Assembly (NCBI RefSeq): GCF_014696875.1
Contig: NZ_JACJQV010000211.1
Coordinates: 1 to 64,000 of the forward strand
Length of the DNA: 64,000 nt
Direction of reading: 5' to 3'
Origin: Microcystis wesenbergii FACHB-1317
GTDB taxonomy: Bacteria; Cyanobacteriota; Cyanobacteriia; Cyanobacteriales; Microcystaceae
The notes under the pieces were generated by a model, which did no database searches, was not told the origin of the DNA, and saw only the letters and a program-made list of their open reading frames with translations. The translations under genes were made by a program, and so were the position numbers. Positions 36,940-45,987 of this stretch are shown piece by piece. Numbering within the stretch: the stretch's first letter is position 1; the number at the start of each line of letters is the position of its first letter.

Positions 36940-37818
36940 TTAGTTAAGCGGTTGCGAGTAGCGATTTAGCCAAAGCACTAGGTCGTTTAATGCTGTAAAA
37001 TCCAACAAAGCCTCAGCCAAGGACTCTAATTGCTCGATTTCTAAAGCCTGAATTCGGGCAGCCAACACCTCATCCACCGCACCAAAGCGACGTTGCAACA
37101 GACGCAAAATCAGGGCAGATTCCCCTTCCAGTCGTCCTTCCAGTCGTCCTTCCAGTCGTCCTTCTTCCTTGGCTTCACGATATACCCTTGTATCTGCCAA
37201 TTGTAGTCCTAGCATCGCTTCCACCTCCTGCCGACTCAAGTTAGTAAATTTATAGACCATAATTGTGGCAATCATTTCTATTATGGCGCGACCTGCTTCT
37301 GGATCTGCAATTTGTTGTTGGGTTCGTGCCAGTAAATAGCGGGCTTTTTCTGGTGCTTGGGTTTCTTCCACAGTAGTGAGTACCATCAGGGCAACCCCTA
37401 GGGGTAACTGCTGAATTTCCCCTAATTCTTTCAGATAAACTCGATGCACCTGATTACAATTGAGGAACGCTCGGTAGGGATGGGTGTTACTTTGTTCTAG
37501 GTTACGAGTGGGATAGATGACAACAATTTGCCAATCGGTAAATCGTTCTCGCTGGCGATAAAAATACAAAAATGATTCGCCGAAAACCCGTTCATAGAGT
37601 CGTTCGTCTTTTTGAAATTGCACTTCGCAAAAATAGATCACCCCGCTACTATCATTATCGGGTGGCAGGAATACGCCATCGATCTCAAATTTGGGTTCTT
37701 TGACGGCTACGGAGTCAAAGCGGTATTCGGTGGCATTATCTGGTGGGTTTTCGAGTAAATCGAAGAGAAGGGAGGGGGATTGTTGGAAAAGCCGGTAAAA
37801 TATCGAGTCTCGTTTCAT
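36940..37818 (-). CDS. Rpn family recombination-promoting nuclease
   Basis: About 292 residues from ATG 37818 (MKRDSIFYRLFQQSP), the start typical of this DUF2887/Rpn group; longer frames upstream look like non-coding extension. The PD-(D/E)XK core reads EIDGVFLP ... VIYFCEVQFQ. A C-terminal region precedes the DUF4351-like tail. Between them GRLE is repeated (12-bp tandem repeats at about 37120-37165). Rpn proteins promote RecA-independent recombination and form expanded families in cyanobacteria. A Uma2 gene lies divergently 330 bp away. Confidence 0.8.
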   Translation of the reverse strand: MKRDSIFYRLFQQSPSLLFDLLENPPDNATEYRFDSVAVKEPKFEIDGVFLPPDNDSSGVIYFCEVQFQKDERLYERVFGESFLYFYRQRERFTDWQIVVIYPTRNLEQSNTHPYRAFLNCNQVHRVYLKELGEIQQLPLGVALMVLTTVEETQAPEKARYLLARTQQQIADPEAGRAIIEMIATIMVYKFTNLSRQEVEAMLGLQLADTRVYREAKEEGRLEGRLEGRLEGESALILRLLQRRFGAVDEVLAARIQALEIEQLESLAEALLDFTALNDLVLWLNRYSQPLN

Positions 37819-37861
37819 GATGATCGGGATTGCACCATAGCTCTTCCCCGATCTTCCCATA

Positions 37862-37892
37862 AAACCCCCCAAAAAAAGAGAGAGGAAACCCG
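37862..37892. repeat. AAAAAAAGAGAGAGGAAACC repeat
   Basis: A 20-bp sequence AAAAAAAGAGAGAGGAAACC preceded by a C-run. Copies are at 39229-39258 and 41307-41330. It is an intergenic dispersed repeat of unknown nature. Confidence 0.6.
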
Positions 37893-38148
37893 CACCTCCT
37901 CTCCTCTCCCTTGAGACATTATTTTCCAGCTTTGCGGACAGCACCCCTGATTTATTCTCCCCTTTGACTCTTGCATGAGTGCCTGAGTGCCTCTCCTAAC
38001 CAAGAAATTAATCAGGTTGATGACATTCAAGAAAGCCTTGAGCCGAGTTTTGATGAAGTGCTTTGAGAAATCGCAGAAAAACAACGAAATCTAAAACCGT
38101 AATTTTCTGTTAGAATTGCAGTAATCAAACACCACGCTTGTAGGAGCT

Positions 38149-38919
38149 ATGGTTAACCTCACCTATAACAAAAATCGCCCTCTTCCCAGCGCCGAAGAAT
38201 TGCCCTCTTCCGATGAAACTCCAGTGGACAACCAGTTACAGAATGATCTTCCCAATCTGCTGCTAAATTTATTAGCCTTAATTTGGAACCGTCGAGATGA
38301 TTGGTATTTTGGGGTAGATATGGCTGTTTATTATAATCCAGACGAATCAGCTTTTGTCCCCGATGGTTTCTTAGCAGTTGGAGTCAACCATGATACGGGA
38401 GAAAGAGGTCGGTTAAGCTATGTTTTGTGGGGGGAAAAATATATCTTGCCGATTTTGTTTTTAGAGGTAATTTCCGAGAAATATAACAGTGAGTATGAGG
38501 AGAAATTTCTCAATTACCAAAGCCTGGGGATTCTGTATTATGTAATCTACAATCCTTTCAGTGGCAGAAGAGGAAGATTTAAAAACCGACAAAGATTAGA
38601 AGTATATAAATTAATCTCAGGAAAATATCAACTTCTAGAGAGTGAGAATAATCGAGTTTGGTTGCCAGAAATTGGCTTGGCGCTGGGTTACGAGAAAGGA
38701 GAACATATTGCCTGGTATCGGGAATGGTTATACTGGTATGACCAGTCGGGAAATCGCTATCTAACGGCTGAGGAAAGAGCGATGAACGCTGAGGCGATCG
38801 CTGCTCAAGAACGGCAAATTGCCAATCAAGAGCGCTTGGCGAAACAAGAGGCGGAACAAAAAGCCATCCGGCTGGCTGAAAGGCTCAGAGCGCTTGGAAT
38901 TAACCCCGATGAAATGTAG
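38149..38919 (+). CDS. Uma2 family endonuclease (DUF820)
   Basis: A 256-residue divergent member of the Uma2 family, with an FVPDGFLAVGV core, ILPILFLEVIS (catalytic E region), and a coiled-coil tail (EAIAAQERQIANQERLAKQE) ending LRALGINPDEM. It is a third Uma2 subfamily, distinct from the island-flanking copies. ATG 38149 has a TAGGAGC ribosome binding site 8-14 nt upstream. Confidence 0.83.
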   Translation: MVNLTYNKNRPLPSAEELPSSDETPVDNQLQNDLPNLLLNLLALIWNRRDDWYFGVDMAVYYNPDESAFVPDGFLAVGVNHDTGERGRLSYVLWGEKYILPILFLEVISEKYNSEYEEKFLNYQSLGILYYVIYNPFSGRRGRFKNRQRLEVYKLISGKYQLLESENNRVWLPEIGLALGYEKGEHIAWYREWLYWYDQSGNRYLTAEERAMNAEAIAAQERQIANQERLAKQEAEQKAIRLAERLRALGINPDEM

Positions 38920-38955
38920 GATCTGACTTCTCCAAGGTATCAACAACAACCCGCA

Positions 38956-39165
38956 TCACAAATCATCTTTTAACGATGCCATGAGTGCGTCGTGTTCCGC
39001 AGCTGTTATGCCAAGAGTTGCGGCCTCGTGCTGTAATTTTCTGGCAATAATAGATAAGCTGGGACAACCTACCATAAGGCGGACAATTTCATCATCCGGT
39101 ATAAGTGCCAGTGCTTCCCTAATTTCTTTGGCTGTGCCTTGGATTACTGTTGCTTGTGTAGTCAT
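38956..39165 (-). CDS. antitoxin-like protein, no toxin adjacent
   Basis: A 69-residue protein beginning MTTQATVIQGTAKEIREAL, with DDEIVRLMVGCPSLSIIARKLQ. It resembles small cyanobacterial antitoxins that usually precede a PIN-domain VapC; none follows. The promoter would be in the strand facing 39166. Confidence 0.55.
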   Translation of the reverse strand: MTTQATVIQGTAKEIREALALIPDDEIVRLMVGCPSLSIIARKLQHEAATLGITAAEHDALMASLKDDL

Positions 39166-39169
39166 GATT

Positions 39170-39438
39170 TTTGATCATTCTAGGGCTAATCCTAACATAA
39201 TTCAGGACTTAGATGCTACCCATCAAAAAACCCCCCCAAAAAAAGAGAGAGGAAACCCGCGCCTCCTACCTCGTTCCCAGGTTCTACCTGGGAACGCTAT
39301 TTTCAGGTTCTACCTGAAGAATAATATATTTAAATTAGGCAGAGCCTAAATATTTGGTTACAAGGTTCTACCTTGTAACCAGCGAAAACCCCCTCAACTG
39401 ACTGAATGAAGGGGTGTTTGTGATATTTTGTGGGCAAT
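39170..39438. repeat. hairpin-rich intergenic repeats
   Basis: Palindromes GTTCCCAGGTTCTACCTGGGAAC (as two arms CGTTCCCAGG/CCTGGGAACG, 39282-39296 region), TTTCAGGTTCTACCTGAA and TTACAAGG...CCTTGTAAC. GGTTCTACC is shared as the loop. No gene is visible; the last hairpin could terminate the PEP-CTERM gene. Confidence 0.6.
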
Positions 39439-40311
39439 TTAGCCAACTTTTGTGGTTTCTTTTTTGGCTGATTTGGATGGTTTTAGCTTGCGCTTGAGGG
39501 TTGAAGCTGCGCCAAGAGTCCCGATAGCAAACAGTCCAAGAAGAGAATTGGGTTCGGGAACAGAAACTTGTTTGGTGACGAAGTTCAGGGAATTGGCCAT
39601 TAACAGTGCGCCATCGGTACTACTGACCCAGAAATCTGATCGAGCATCGCTTGATGGGGGATAAAAATTCAACCCAGCTATTTTGCCAGCAAATGTGGAG
39701 GTATTGACAGCGATTAGCGGTACCCCATTACTCCAGTCAGCCACTGCTACTGCGCCAGGGTTGAGAGATCCCACTGTATTGTAGAAACTCGATGACCCGC
39801 CATTGAAGCTGGTAACGCCTGCGAGGATCGGGTTCGATGGATCGTAAATTGTTCCTAATGTTAGATTTCCGGGTTGGTTCTGTCCTCCTGGTTGCCAAAC
39901 ATCGTAGTTTTGCGCCCTCCACCGACCACCAATGTCTATGAAAGTGCTCCAGAACGAAAAAGTCGCTTGGACTACTCCACCACCCGCATCGACGTAATCT
40001 GCTAATACATTACCGAAAGTGGTTGGATTAGCAAAAGATGTATCAGAAAAGAACAGTACGGCGTCATAAGCCTGTAATTGCGCGAGAGTTGGGGTAGAAG
40101 AGCCGACATTCAGTATATCTACGCTCCCAGAAATCAGGCCAGTTCCAACAATTTTTGCTTGAACGTCGTTGAGCCAACTCGCAGTTGTGGGAGCTCCGGC
40201 AATCAGAACGCTGGCCAAGGCGTGGCTAGTAGTGCCGAAGAAAACGGTTGATGCCACAATACCAACTGAGAGAGATTTTTGACTCAGCACCGCTAAAATT
40301 GGATTTTTCAT
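39439..40311 (-). CDS. PEP-CTERM sorted exported protein
   Basis: About 290 residues from ATG 40311. An N-terminal signal peptide (MKNPILAVLSQ, cleavage near SHALA) precedes a mature domain of ~230 residues and a C-terminal PEP-CTERM sorting signal (VPEPNSLLGLF, hydrophobic stretch, RKLK). Such proteins are recognised by exosortase and exported to the surface or into the matrix. The mature domain is unassigned; it contains several Ser/Thr-Gly-rich beta segments. Confidence 0.82.
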   Translation of the reverse strand: MKNPILAVLSQKSLSVGIVASTVFFGTTSHALASVLIAGAPTTASWLNDVQAKIVGTGLISGSVDILNVGSSTPTLAQLQAYDAVLFFSDTSFANPTTFGNVLADYVDAGGGVVQATFSFWSTFIDIGGRWRAQNYDVWQPGGQNQPGNLTLGTIYDPSNPILAGVTSFNGGSSSFYNTVGSLNPGAVAVADWSNGVPLIAVNTSTFAGKIAGLNFYPPSSDARSDFWVSSTDGALLMANSLNFVTKQVSVPEPNSLLGLFAIGTLGAASTLKRKLKPSKSAKKETTKVG

Positions 40312-40340
40312 TTTTAGAATTAAACACGAATAGGGCTTAA

Positions 40341-40412
40341 AGAGCAACATACACACTTACCCCCCCGCATTGTATCATAAAATACAATTTGATAAATCTT
40401 TACATTCTTCTA
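40341..40412 (-). promoter_or_regulatory. upstream region of the PEP-CTERM gene, duplicated at 41526-41594
   Basis: On the minus strand an extended -10-like TATGATACAAT is preceded 17-18 bp upstream by TTATCA. About 70 bp matching this region recur in the same orientation at 41526-41594 with few changes. Confidence 0.4.
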
Positions 40413-40581
40413 GGGCTGGGAGCATACCATTTTCGCCAATTGCCTTTCACAGAAGGGAAGGCTTCTCCTGAAACTGGCCGCGTGGCTAAACAAGAGGCTG
40501 AACAAAGAGCCACACGCCTTGCTGATTGGAATTAACCCCGATGAATTGCTAAAATGATTGAGAATATTTTGGATCAAAGGG

Positions 40582-41238
40582 ATGAGCGAACCGATAACGA
40601 TTGAAGATATTTACCAATTATTCCGCACTTCTACTGAAGAGTTCGATCGCCGTTTAAGAGAAAGCGATCGCCGTGCAGAGGAAGCAAAGTTAGAAAGCGA
40701 TCGCCGTGCAGAGGAAGCAAAGTTAGAAAGCGATCGCCATCGGGCTGAAATAGAACGCCTCCTCACCCAATCCAAATTAGCAAGCGATCGCACCATAGCA
40801 GAACTTAAGCGTACAGTAGATAGCCTAACTACACGATGGGGGCGCTTCGTCGAAGAATTAGTAGCACCTGCGGTTTTGCGACTCTTTCAGGAAAAAGGCA
40901 TTGATATTAAAGAACTTTACCCTCGCGCTCAGGTCAAACGCCAAGGTATTGCCATGGAAATTGATATTCTTGCGGTTGATGAGCGGGATGTCGTTTTAGT
41001 GGAATGTAAATCGAGATTATCTCAAGATGATGTCGATGAATTTATCGAAAAATTGACCCGCTTTAAAATTGCCTTTCCTCATTACAAAAACTATCAAGCT
41101 TACGGTGCAGTTGCCGGTATTGAAATTAACAAAGGCGTAGATCGCTATGCTTATAAAAAAGGCTTATTTGTGATTAAACCTTCTGGGGATACCGTAGTGA
41201 TTATCAATGATGCCGACTTTCAGCCAAATACTTGGTAA
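40582..41238 (+). CDS. coiled-coil PD-(D/E)XK nuclease-like protein
   Basis: About 218 residues from ATG 40582 (AAAGGG RBS at 40575-40580). The N-terminal half is a coiled coil with an 11-residue unit SDRRAEEAKLE repeated (33-bp repeats containing HIP1 GCGATCGC). The C-terminal domain (residues about 100-215) is PD-(D/E)XK-like: EIDILAVDERDVVLVECKS with D, E and K in place. Similar proteins (DUF3782-type) occur widely in cyanobacteria; function unknown. Confidence 0.8.
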   Translation: MSEPITIEDIYQLFRTSTEEFDRRLRESDRRAEEAKLESDRRAEEAKLESDRHRAEIERLLTQSKLASDRTIAELKRTVDSLTTRWGRFVEELVAPAVLRLFQEKGIDIKELYPRAQVKRQGIAMEIDILAVDERDVVLVECKSRLSQDDVDEFIEKLTRFKIAFPHYKNYQAYGAVAGIEINKGVDRYAYKKGLFVIKPSGDTVVIINDADFQPNTW

Positions 41239-41750
41239 TTTTGCTTAATCCTTGTCCGCCTCGTCCCATCTCGAACGGCTAAATGTAGTCGTGCTAGGTC
41301 TCAAAAAACCAAAAAAAGAGAGAGGAAACCTGTATTCTAGAAAACGGGTTTCTTTGAGAAACCCGTTTTCTTAAGTGTCAGGACTGAGGAAAGACCATAC
41401 AAAAGCCGAGTTGTTTTATTTTCATGAAAAGAAAAGGGTTAATGGTAGATGATTTGAGTGCCTGACATTTATATTTGGGTTAAGGGATAGGGCAACCCAA
41501 AACAATGACAAGCAAACAGAACATTAGAGAGCATACACACTCCCCCCCCCGCGTTGTATCATAAAGTACAATTTATAAATCTTTACATTCTTCTCCTCCA
41601 GGACTGATGCCCCTTGTATAGTGGTAGAGTGTAAGCCCTTTTTTCGAGAGGATTTGCCCCTCACCGGAACCCCAAGAGAGCCATCTGATCACTGATAAAC
41701 TGTTGACTATCTAAATTACCCGTTAAGACTGCATTAGAGGTAAATATTTC
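41239..41750. repeat. intergenic region with repeats
   Basis: 512 bp. 41307-41330: the AAAAAAAGAGAGAGGAAACC repeat. 41341-41369: perfect hairpin AAAACGGGTTTCT/AGAAACCCGTTTT. 41526-41594: second copy of the PEP-CTERM upstream region. The last 130 bp hold the ABC permease leader. No gene is recognised. Confidence 0.6.
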
Positions 41751-42647
41751 ATGAGCCAAACGATCACACCTTCTTCCTTAAAAGCTAGTTTAGCCCCCAA
41801 TCCCACTAGAGCAGCAACGGTGGACGATGGGGGAAATGTGCTAGGGGAATTTCTGCAAGAAACTCTGGCCATGACTAAACGTCTGTTCATCCAATTACAA
41901 CGTCGTCCTTCAACCCTAATCGCGGGGGTAATTCAGCCCTTTATGTGGCTGATTTTATTTGGAGCATTGTTTTATAATGCCCCCCAGGGACTATTCGGCA
42001 ACGATCTCAGTTATGCTAAATTTCTCGCCCCCGGGGTGATTGTCTTTACCGCTTTTTCTGGGGCCTTAAATGCCGGTTTGCCGGTAATGTTCGATCGAGA
42101 ATTTGGCTTCCTTAACCGTCTCTTGGTGGCACCTTTAACCACTCGTTACTCGATCGTGGCCGCTTCTACCATCTATATTATCGCCCTCAGTTTCATCCAA
42201 ACCGCCTCGATCGTGGCTGCTAGTGCCTTTTTAGGGGCAGGATTGCCCAGTTTAGCCGGATTAGGTGCGATCGCTTTGATTGTTTTCCTAATAGTTTTGG
42301 GTATGACTGCCTTAAGTCTCAGTTTAACCTTTGCTCTCCCCGGACATATCGAATTAATCGCCGTCATTTTCGTCACCAATTTACCGCTTTTATTTGCCAG
42401 TACCGCCCTCGCTCCCTTAAACTTTATGGCAGATTGGTTACAAGTAATCGCTAGTCTCAACCCTCTTACCTATGCGATCGAACCGATCCGTTATATTTAT
42501 TTCAATCAGCACTGGTCTTTTGATAGCATAGTCTTACAAACCCCTTGGCTTGACCTCAATTTCTTGACAGTTTTAGCCCTGCTCTTAGCTTTTGATCTGC
42601 TAATCCTTTTAGCAATTCAGCCCTTACTTCGTCGTCGTTTTGCTTAA
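41751..42647 (+). CDS. ABC-2 type transporter permease
   Basis: A 298-residue integral membrane protein with six hydrophobic segments after a soluble N-terminus. It is ABC-2 permease-like, with GVIVFTAFSGALNAGLPVMFDRE in the middle (conserved family region) and NPLTYAIEPIRYIY near the end. Probably exports a lipid, polysaccharide or drug with an ATPase encoded elsewhere. No ATPase adjoins. Confidence 0.82.
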   Translation: MSQTITPSSLKASLAPNPTRAATVDDGGNVLGEFLQETLAMTKRLFIQLQRRPSTLIAGVIQPFMWLILFGALFYNAPQGLFGNDLSYAKFLAPGVIVFTAFSGALNAGLPVMFDREFGFLNRLLVAPLTTRYSIVAASTIYIIALSFIQTASIVAASAFLGAGLPSLAGLGAIALIVFLIVLGMTALSLSLTFALPGHIELIAVIFVTNLPLLFASTALAPLNFMADWLQVIASLNPLTYAIEPIRYIYFNQHWSFDSIVLQTPWLDLNFLTVLALLLAFDLLILLAIQPLLRRRFA

Positions 42648-42648
42648 A

Positions 42649-42715
42649 TCAGTTATCAGTCATCAGTTATCAGTTATCAGTTATTAGTTATTAGTTATCA
42701 GTTTACTGATAACTG
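42649..42715. repeat. heptamer tandem repeat (TTATCAG)
   Basis: Tandem TTATCAG/TTATTAG units after the permease stop, ending in a partial inverted copy (TTTACTGATAACTGAA). Same family as 34497-34567, 50291-50320 and 60417-60445. Confidence 0.75.
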
Positions 42716-42776
42716 AAAAGCTGGTAACTTTCTCACAACCAAAAACAAGATAATTTTCTGAGGAGTTAGTTAGATT

Positions 42777-43109
42777 ATGAATACTCAAAAAATGTTGATC
42801 AAATCGTCTTTATTCCTAGCTACTATTTTCTTAGTCGGGGCTGATTTTAATTCGCAAGTGTTAGCTCAAAGCTTGAACCCCAGTCAACCGGATTATCAAA
42901 AAAATGAACGTAGTTCCGATGGCAGGGATAGTCTCGGTGGTTTTAATCCTTTAGACTTGATTCATAATAGTAATTTTCGCCGTAGCCGGGACGGATCGGA
43001 ATTTCAGGAAGACACCCTCAATAATATCAACGAAGCGGCCGAGGAGTTTAAACGCAAGCAAAGGGAACAAATAGAAAATCTGCAAAATCCTGCCCCAGAA
43101 ACCAAATAA
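42777..43109 (+). CDS. exported hypothetical protein
   Basis: A 110-residue protein with a signal peptide (hydrophobic residues about 10-24, cleavage after VLAQ at about 35). The mature part is polar and charged (NEAAEEFKRKQREQIENLQ at the C-terminus), probably helical. GAGGAGT ribosome binding site at 42760-42766. Family not recognised. Confidence 0.65.
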   Translation: MNTQKMLIKSSLFLATIFLVGADFNSQVLAQSLNPSQPDYQKNERSSDGRDSLGGFNPLDLIHNSNFRRSRDGSEFQEDTLNNINEAAEEFKRKQREQIENLQNPAPETK

Positions 43110-43349
43110 AACTCCTTTTTTGAGTAGTTAGACACAATTAATTGCACATATCTAACTACCTCTTGCCTATTGCCTATACTAAGCAAGAAGTTGATTTTGT
43201 TCAATGTTCTAGTATATATGATCGCTGAGTGCAGATGATCTTAGAAAGACTAATGACCGAAGATCATTGGGGGGGTTTATCTTACACGAATTTATATTAA
43301 ACTTAGGATTGGTTTATTGAATTATCGTCTTATTAAAACTGTGGAAGTA

Positions 43350-43541
43350 ATGGAAATCGGGCAAAAAGTCAAGGTCTGTCGCTTAAGAGACCGCGTTAAC
43401 TCGGACGTAGCGGGTAAATTGGGTAAAGTGGGTGTCATCAAAAACTTTAAGATGACCGATGGCAGCGGTGTTGGTGCTGTTGTCCAGTTCGATGATAAGA
43501 CCGCTACTTGGTTTTTTGAGGATGAACTCAAACTCATCTAA
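43350..43541 (+). CDS. petP: PetP-like subunit of the cytochrome b6f complex (DUF2862)
   Basis: A 63-residue protein from ATG 43350: MEIGQKVKVCRLRDRV, GKVGVIKNFKMTDGSGVG, then ATWFFEDELK. This SH3-like fold is the DUF2862/Ssr2998 family, shown in other cyanobacteria to be a small cytoplasmic-side subunit of cytochrome b6f. Most of the published family starts at the equivalent Met. It precedes the ArsA/Get3-like gene by 22 nt, and both may be cotranscribed. Confidence 0.82.
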   Translation: MEIGQKVKVCRLRDRVNSDVAGKLGKVGVIKNFKMTDGSGVGAVVQFDDKTATWFFEDELKLI

Positions 43542-43563
43542 ATACAATGCTTAGGAATTAATT

Positions 43564-44640
43564 ATGTCCTTAATTTTGACCTTTTTGGGCAAGGGGGGCA
43601 GCGGTCGCAGTACAATAGCGATCGCTTCGGCAAGAAAAATGGCTGGTCTGGGGTCAAAAGTTCTCTTGATCGGGCAAGATTCTGGTCCCGCTTGGGGATT
43701 ACTCCTCAAGGCCTCCCCTAGCTCCTCCATTACCGAAATTGCCCCTAATCTCTCGGTTATCCAGCTTAGTAGTACTCAATTACTAGAAAAAAGTTGGGAA
43801 GAAGTCAAGGAATTAGAAAAGCAGTATTTGCGTTCTCCCACCTTGAAAAATGTTTATGGTCAAGAGTTGGGCATTTTACCCGGAATGGATCAAGCTCTAG
43901 CTTTAAATTTCCTGCGGGAACAGGATAAAAGCGGAAATTACGATGTCATCATCTACGACGGCAGCGGAGATATCAACAGTCTGCGAATGTTAGGGATTCC
44001 AGAGGTGGGCAGCTGGTATTCACGGCGTTTTCGGCAGGTTTTCAGCGATTCTGAGATTGGTCGCACCCTTTCTCCCTTTTTCCAACCAATCGCCGCCGCC
44101 GTGCTGAATTTCTCCTTTAATCCCCAAGATTTAGGGCAGAAGGGCGATAATAACATCCTAGACGAGGGGCGCTCCGCTTTAGCTAATCCTCGGCGAGTTT
44201 TAGCCTATCTAGTCACCAATGATGATCCAATTGCGATCGCAGATGCCAAATATCTTTGGGGTGCGGCGCAGCAAATCGGTTTAAATGTGGGGGGAGTGAT
44301 TTTTAATCGCTGCCAGAGTGCTACAGAGGATTTTGCACCGCTGCCGGCTGCGATTTTACCCGACCGTCAAGGAGAAGATTGGCAGGAGTTAATCGCCGAG
44401 TTACCCAATTTTCTCACGGTGCAGCCGCCCAAACCGTTAATAATCGATACGGCAGCCGCTCAGGTCAAGGTTTATTTACCCGGATTCGAGAAAAAACAGG
44501 TAAAACTGACGCAATCGGGTCCAGAATTAACCATCGAAGCCGGGGATCAACGGCGTAATATTGATGTACCACCGCCTCTGACCGGACGAGCGGTAAAAGG
44601 GGCAAAATTCCAAGACGGTTACTTAATTATTTCTTTTTAA
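43564..44640 (+). CDS. Get3/ArsA-like ATPase with C-terminal alpha-crystallin-like domain
   Basis: A 358-residue SIMIBI ATPase. The deviant Walker A GKGGSGRST is at residues 9-17 and switch I-like DGSGD near 140. A TRC40/GET3-like middle follows, and the C-terminal 75 residues (VKVYLPGFEKKQVKLT, VPPPLTGRAVKGAKF) resemble an HSP20/alpha-crystallin domain, a layout known for cyanobacterial and plastid Get3 homologues. Could insert tail-anchored proteins or assist thylakoid protein assembly; function here is inference. Confidence 0.82.
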   Translation: MSLILTFLGKGGSGRSTIAIASARKMAGLGSKVLLIGQDSGPAWGLLLKASPSSSITEIAPNLSVIQLSSTQLLEKSWEEVKELEKQYLRSPTLKNVYGQELGILPGMDQALALNFLREQDKSGNYDVIIYDGSGDINSLRMLGIPEVGSWYSRRFRQVFSDSEIGRTLSPFFQPIAAAVLNFSFNPQDLGQKGDNNILDEGRSALANPRRVLAYLVTNDDPIAIADAKYLWGAAQQIGLNVGGVIFNRCQSATEDFAPLPAAILPDRQGEDWQELIAELPNFLTVQPPKPLIIDTAAAQVKVYLPGFEKKQVKLTQSGPELTIEAGDQRRNIDVPPPLTGRAVKGAKFQDGYLIISF

Positions 44641-44646
44641 GGGATT

Positions 44647-45627
44647 ATGTCAAACACCGAGATAGAAAACAAGGACGATCGAGCGGCCAAAACTCGCCAA
44701 TTATTGGGCATGAAAGGGGCCTCATCGGCAGAAACTTCCCTCTGGAAAATCCGCTTACAATTGATGAAGCCGATTACTTGGATTCCCCTAATTTGGGGGG
44801 TTGTCTGTGGGGCAGCTTCATCGGGTAATTATACTTGGTCTTTAGAAGATGTCTTAAAAGCGGCCACCTGTATGTTACTTTCCGGTCCGTTGATGACTGG
44901 TTATACCCAAACTTTAAATGATTTTTACGATCGAGAAATCGATGCAATTAATGAACCCTATCGCCCAATTCCTTCAGGGGCAATTTCTATTCCCCAAGTA
45001 GTCGGCCAGATTTTGGTTTTATTAGCAGCTGGGTTAGGAATATCTTATCTTCTTGATCGCTGGGCCGGTCATGATTTCCCGATCATGCTCTGTTTAACCC
45101 TATTTGGTTCTTTTATCGCCTATATTTATTCAGCGCCACCTTTAAAATTAAAACAAAATGGTTGGCTGGGAAATTATGCCCTCGGTGCTAGTTATATAGC
45201 ATTACCTTGGTGGGCAGGTCACGCCCTTTTTGGTCAGTTAAATGGGACAATTATGATCCTAACCCTCATCTATAGTCTAGCGGGGTTAGGCATTGCTGTA
45301 GTTAACGACTTTAAAAGTGTGGAGGGTGACGAAAAATTAGGCTTAAAATCCTTGCCAGTTATGTTTGGAATTACCACTGCGGCTTGGATTTGCGTGATTA
45401 TGATCGATGTTTTTCAAGCGGGAATTGCGGGCTATCTGATTAGTATTCATCAGAATCTTTATGCCGCTATCTTACTGTTATTAATTATCCCTCAGATCAC
45501 TTTCCAAGATATGTATTTTCTGCGGGATCCGCTCAAAAATGATGTCAAATATCAAGCCAGCGCTCAGCCTTTTCTAGTGTTAGGAATGTTGGTGACAGGT
45601 TTGGCTTTAGGTCAGGGGATACTCTGA
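44647..45627 (+). CDS. chlG: chlorophyll synthase
   Basis: Attaches the phytyl/geranylgeranyl tail to chlorophyllide at the thylakoid membrane. The 326-residue UbiA-family protein has about eight membrane helices and the two aspartate motifs NDFYDREIDAINEPYRPIPSG (split across residues 100-120) and NDFKSVEGD. It starts 6 nt after the Get3-like gene, so it is part of the petP-get3-like-chlG run. Length is normal. Confidence 0.94.
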   Translation: MSNTEIENKDDRAAKTRQLLGMKGASSAETSLWKIRLQLMKPITWIPLIWGVVCGAASSGNYTWSLEDVLKAATCMLLSGPLMTGYTQTLNDFYDREIDAINEPYRPIPSGAISIPQVVGQILVLLAAGLGISYLLDRWAGHDFPIMLCLTLFGSFIAYIYSAPPLKLKQNGWLGNYALGASYIALPWWAGHALFGQLNGTIMILTLIYSLAGLGIAVVNDFKSVEGDEKLGLKSLPVMFGITTAAWICVIMIDVFQAGIAGYLISIHQNLYAAILLLLIIPQITFQDMYFLRDPLKNDVKYQASAQPFLVLGMLVTGLALGQGIL

Positions 45628-45727
45628 AGATTGTAATTAATAAAAACTGGAAATATCCAGTTTATGGGACATAATCGCCTTGCATTGGGCTTCTGTTTAC
45701 GGTAACTTGATCCGTCAAGAGGGGAGA

Positions 45728-45836
45728 AAATAGATTTTGAGTTCGATCCCCCCCTCGGTACCGATCCCCCCTTAATCCCCCCTTGATAAGGGGGGCATCT
45801 GACAATTTTTAACACCTGACTACTTAGCTCGATCCC
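45728..45836. repeat. MITE-like element, TAAGTAG family, left end lost
   Basis: The right end (ACACCTGACTACTTA) and the GATAAGGGGGG core are present with a partly duplicated CCCCCC tract; the left terminal repeat is missing. The rest of the 45628-45987 gap shows nothing else, apart from the BI-1 leader. Confidence 0.6.
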
Positions 45837-45987
45837 TAGTCTTTTCGTTACAATCAAGAGGGAATCGATGCCGGGGAAAAAATTTACCTTTTTTTCTTCC
45901 CTCCGATTCGCCATTCTTGACGAACTAATCAAGAATAGTTTCTGTTTAACAAGATTGATTGAGACAAGTATCTCGAACCTAGTCACC

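Noticed and set aside
37819-38084. Upstream extensions of the Rpn frame
   Set aside because: No family similarity before ATG 37818 and the extension runs through a dispersed repeat at 37862-37892.
45868-45987. 40-codon N-terminal extension of the BI-1 gene
   Set aside because: ATG 45988 gives the family-typical start; the extension has no ribosome binding site of note and no similarity.
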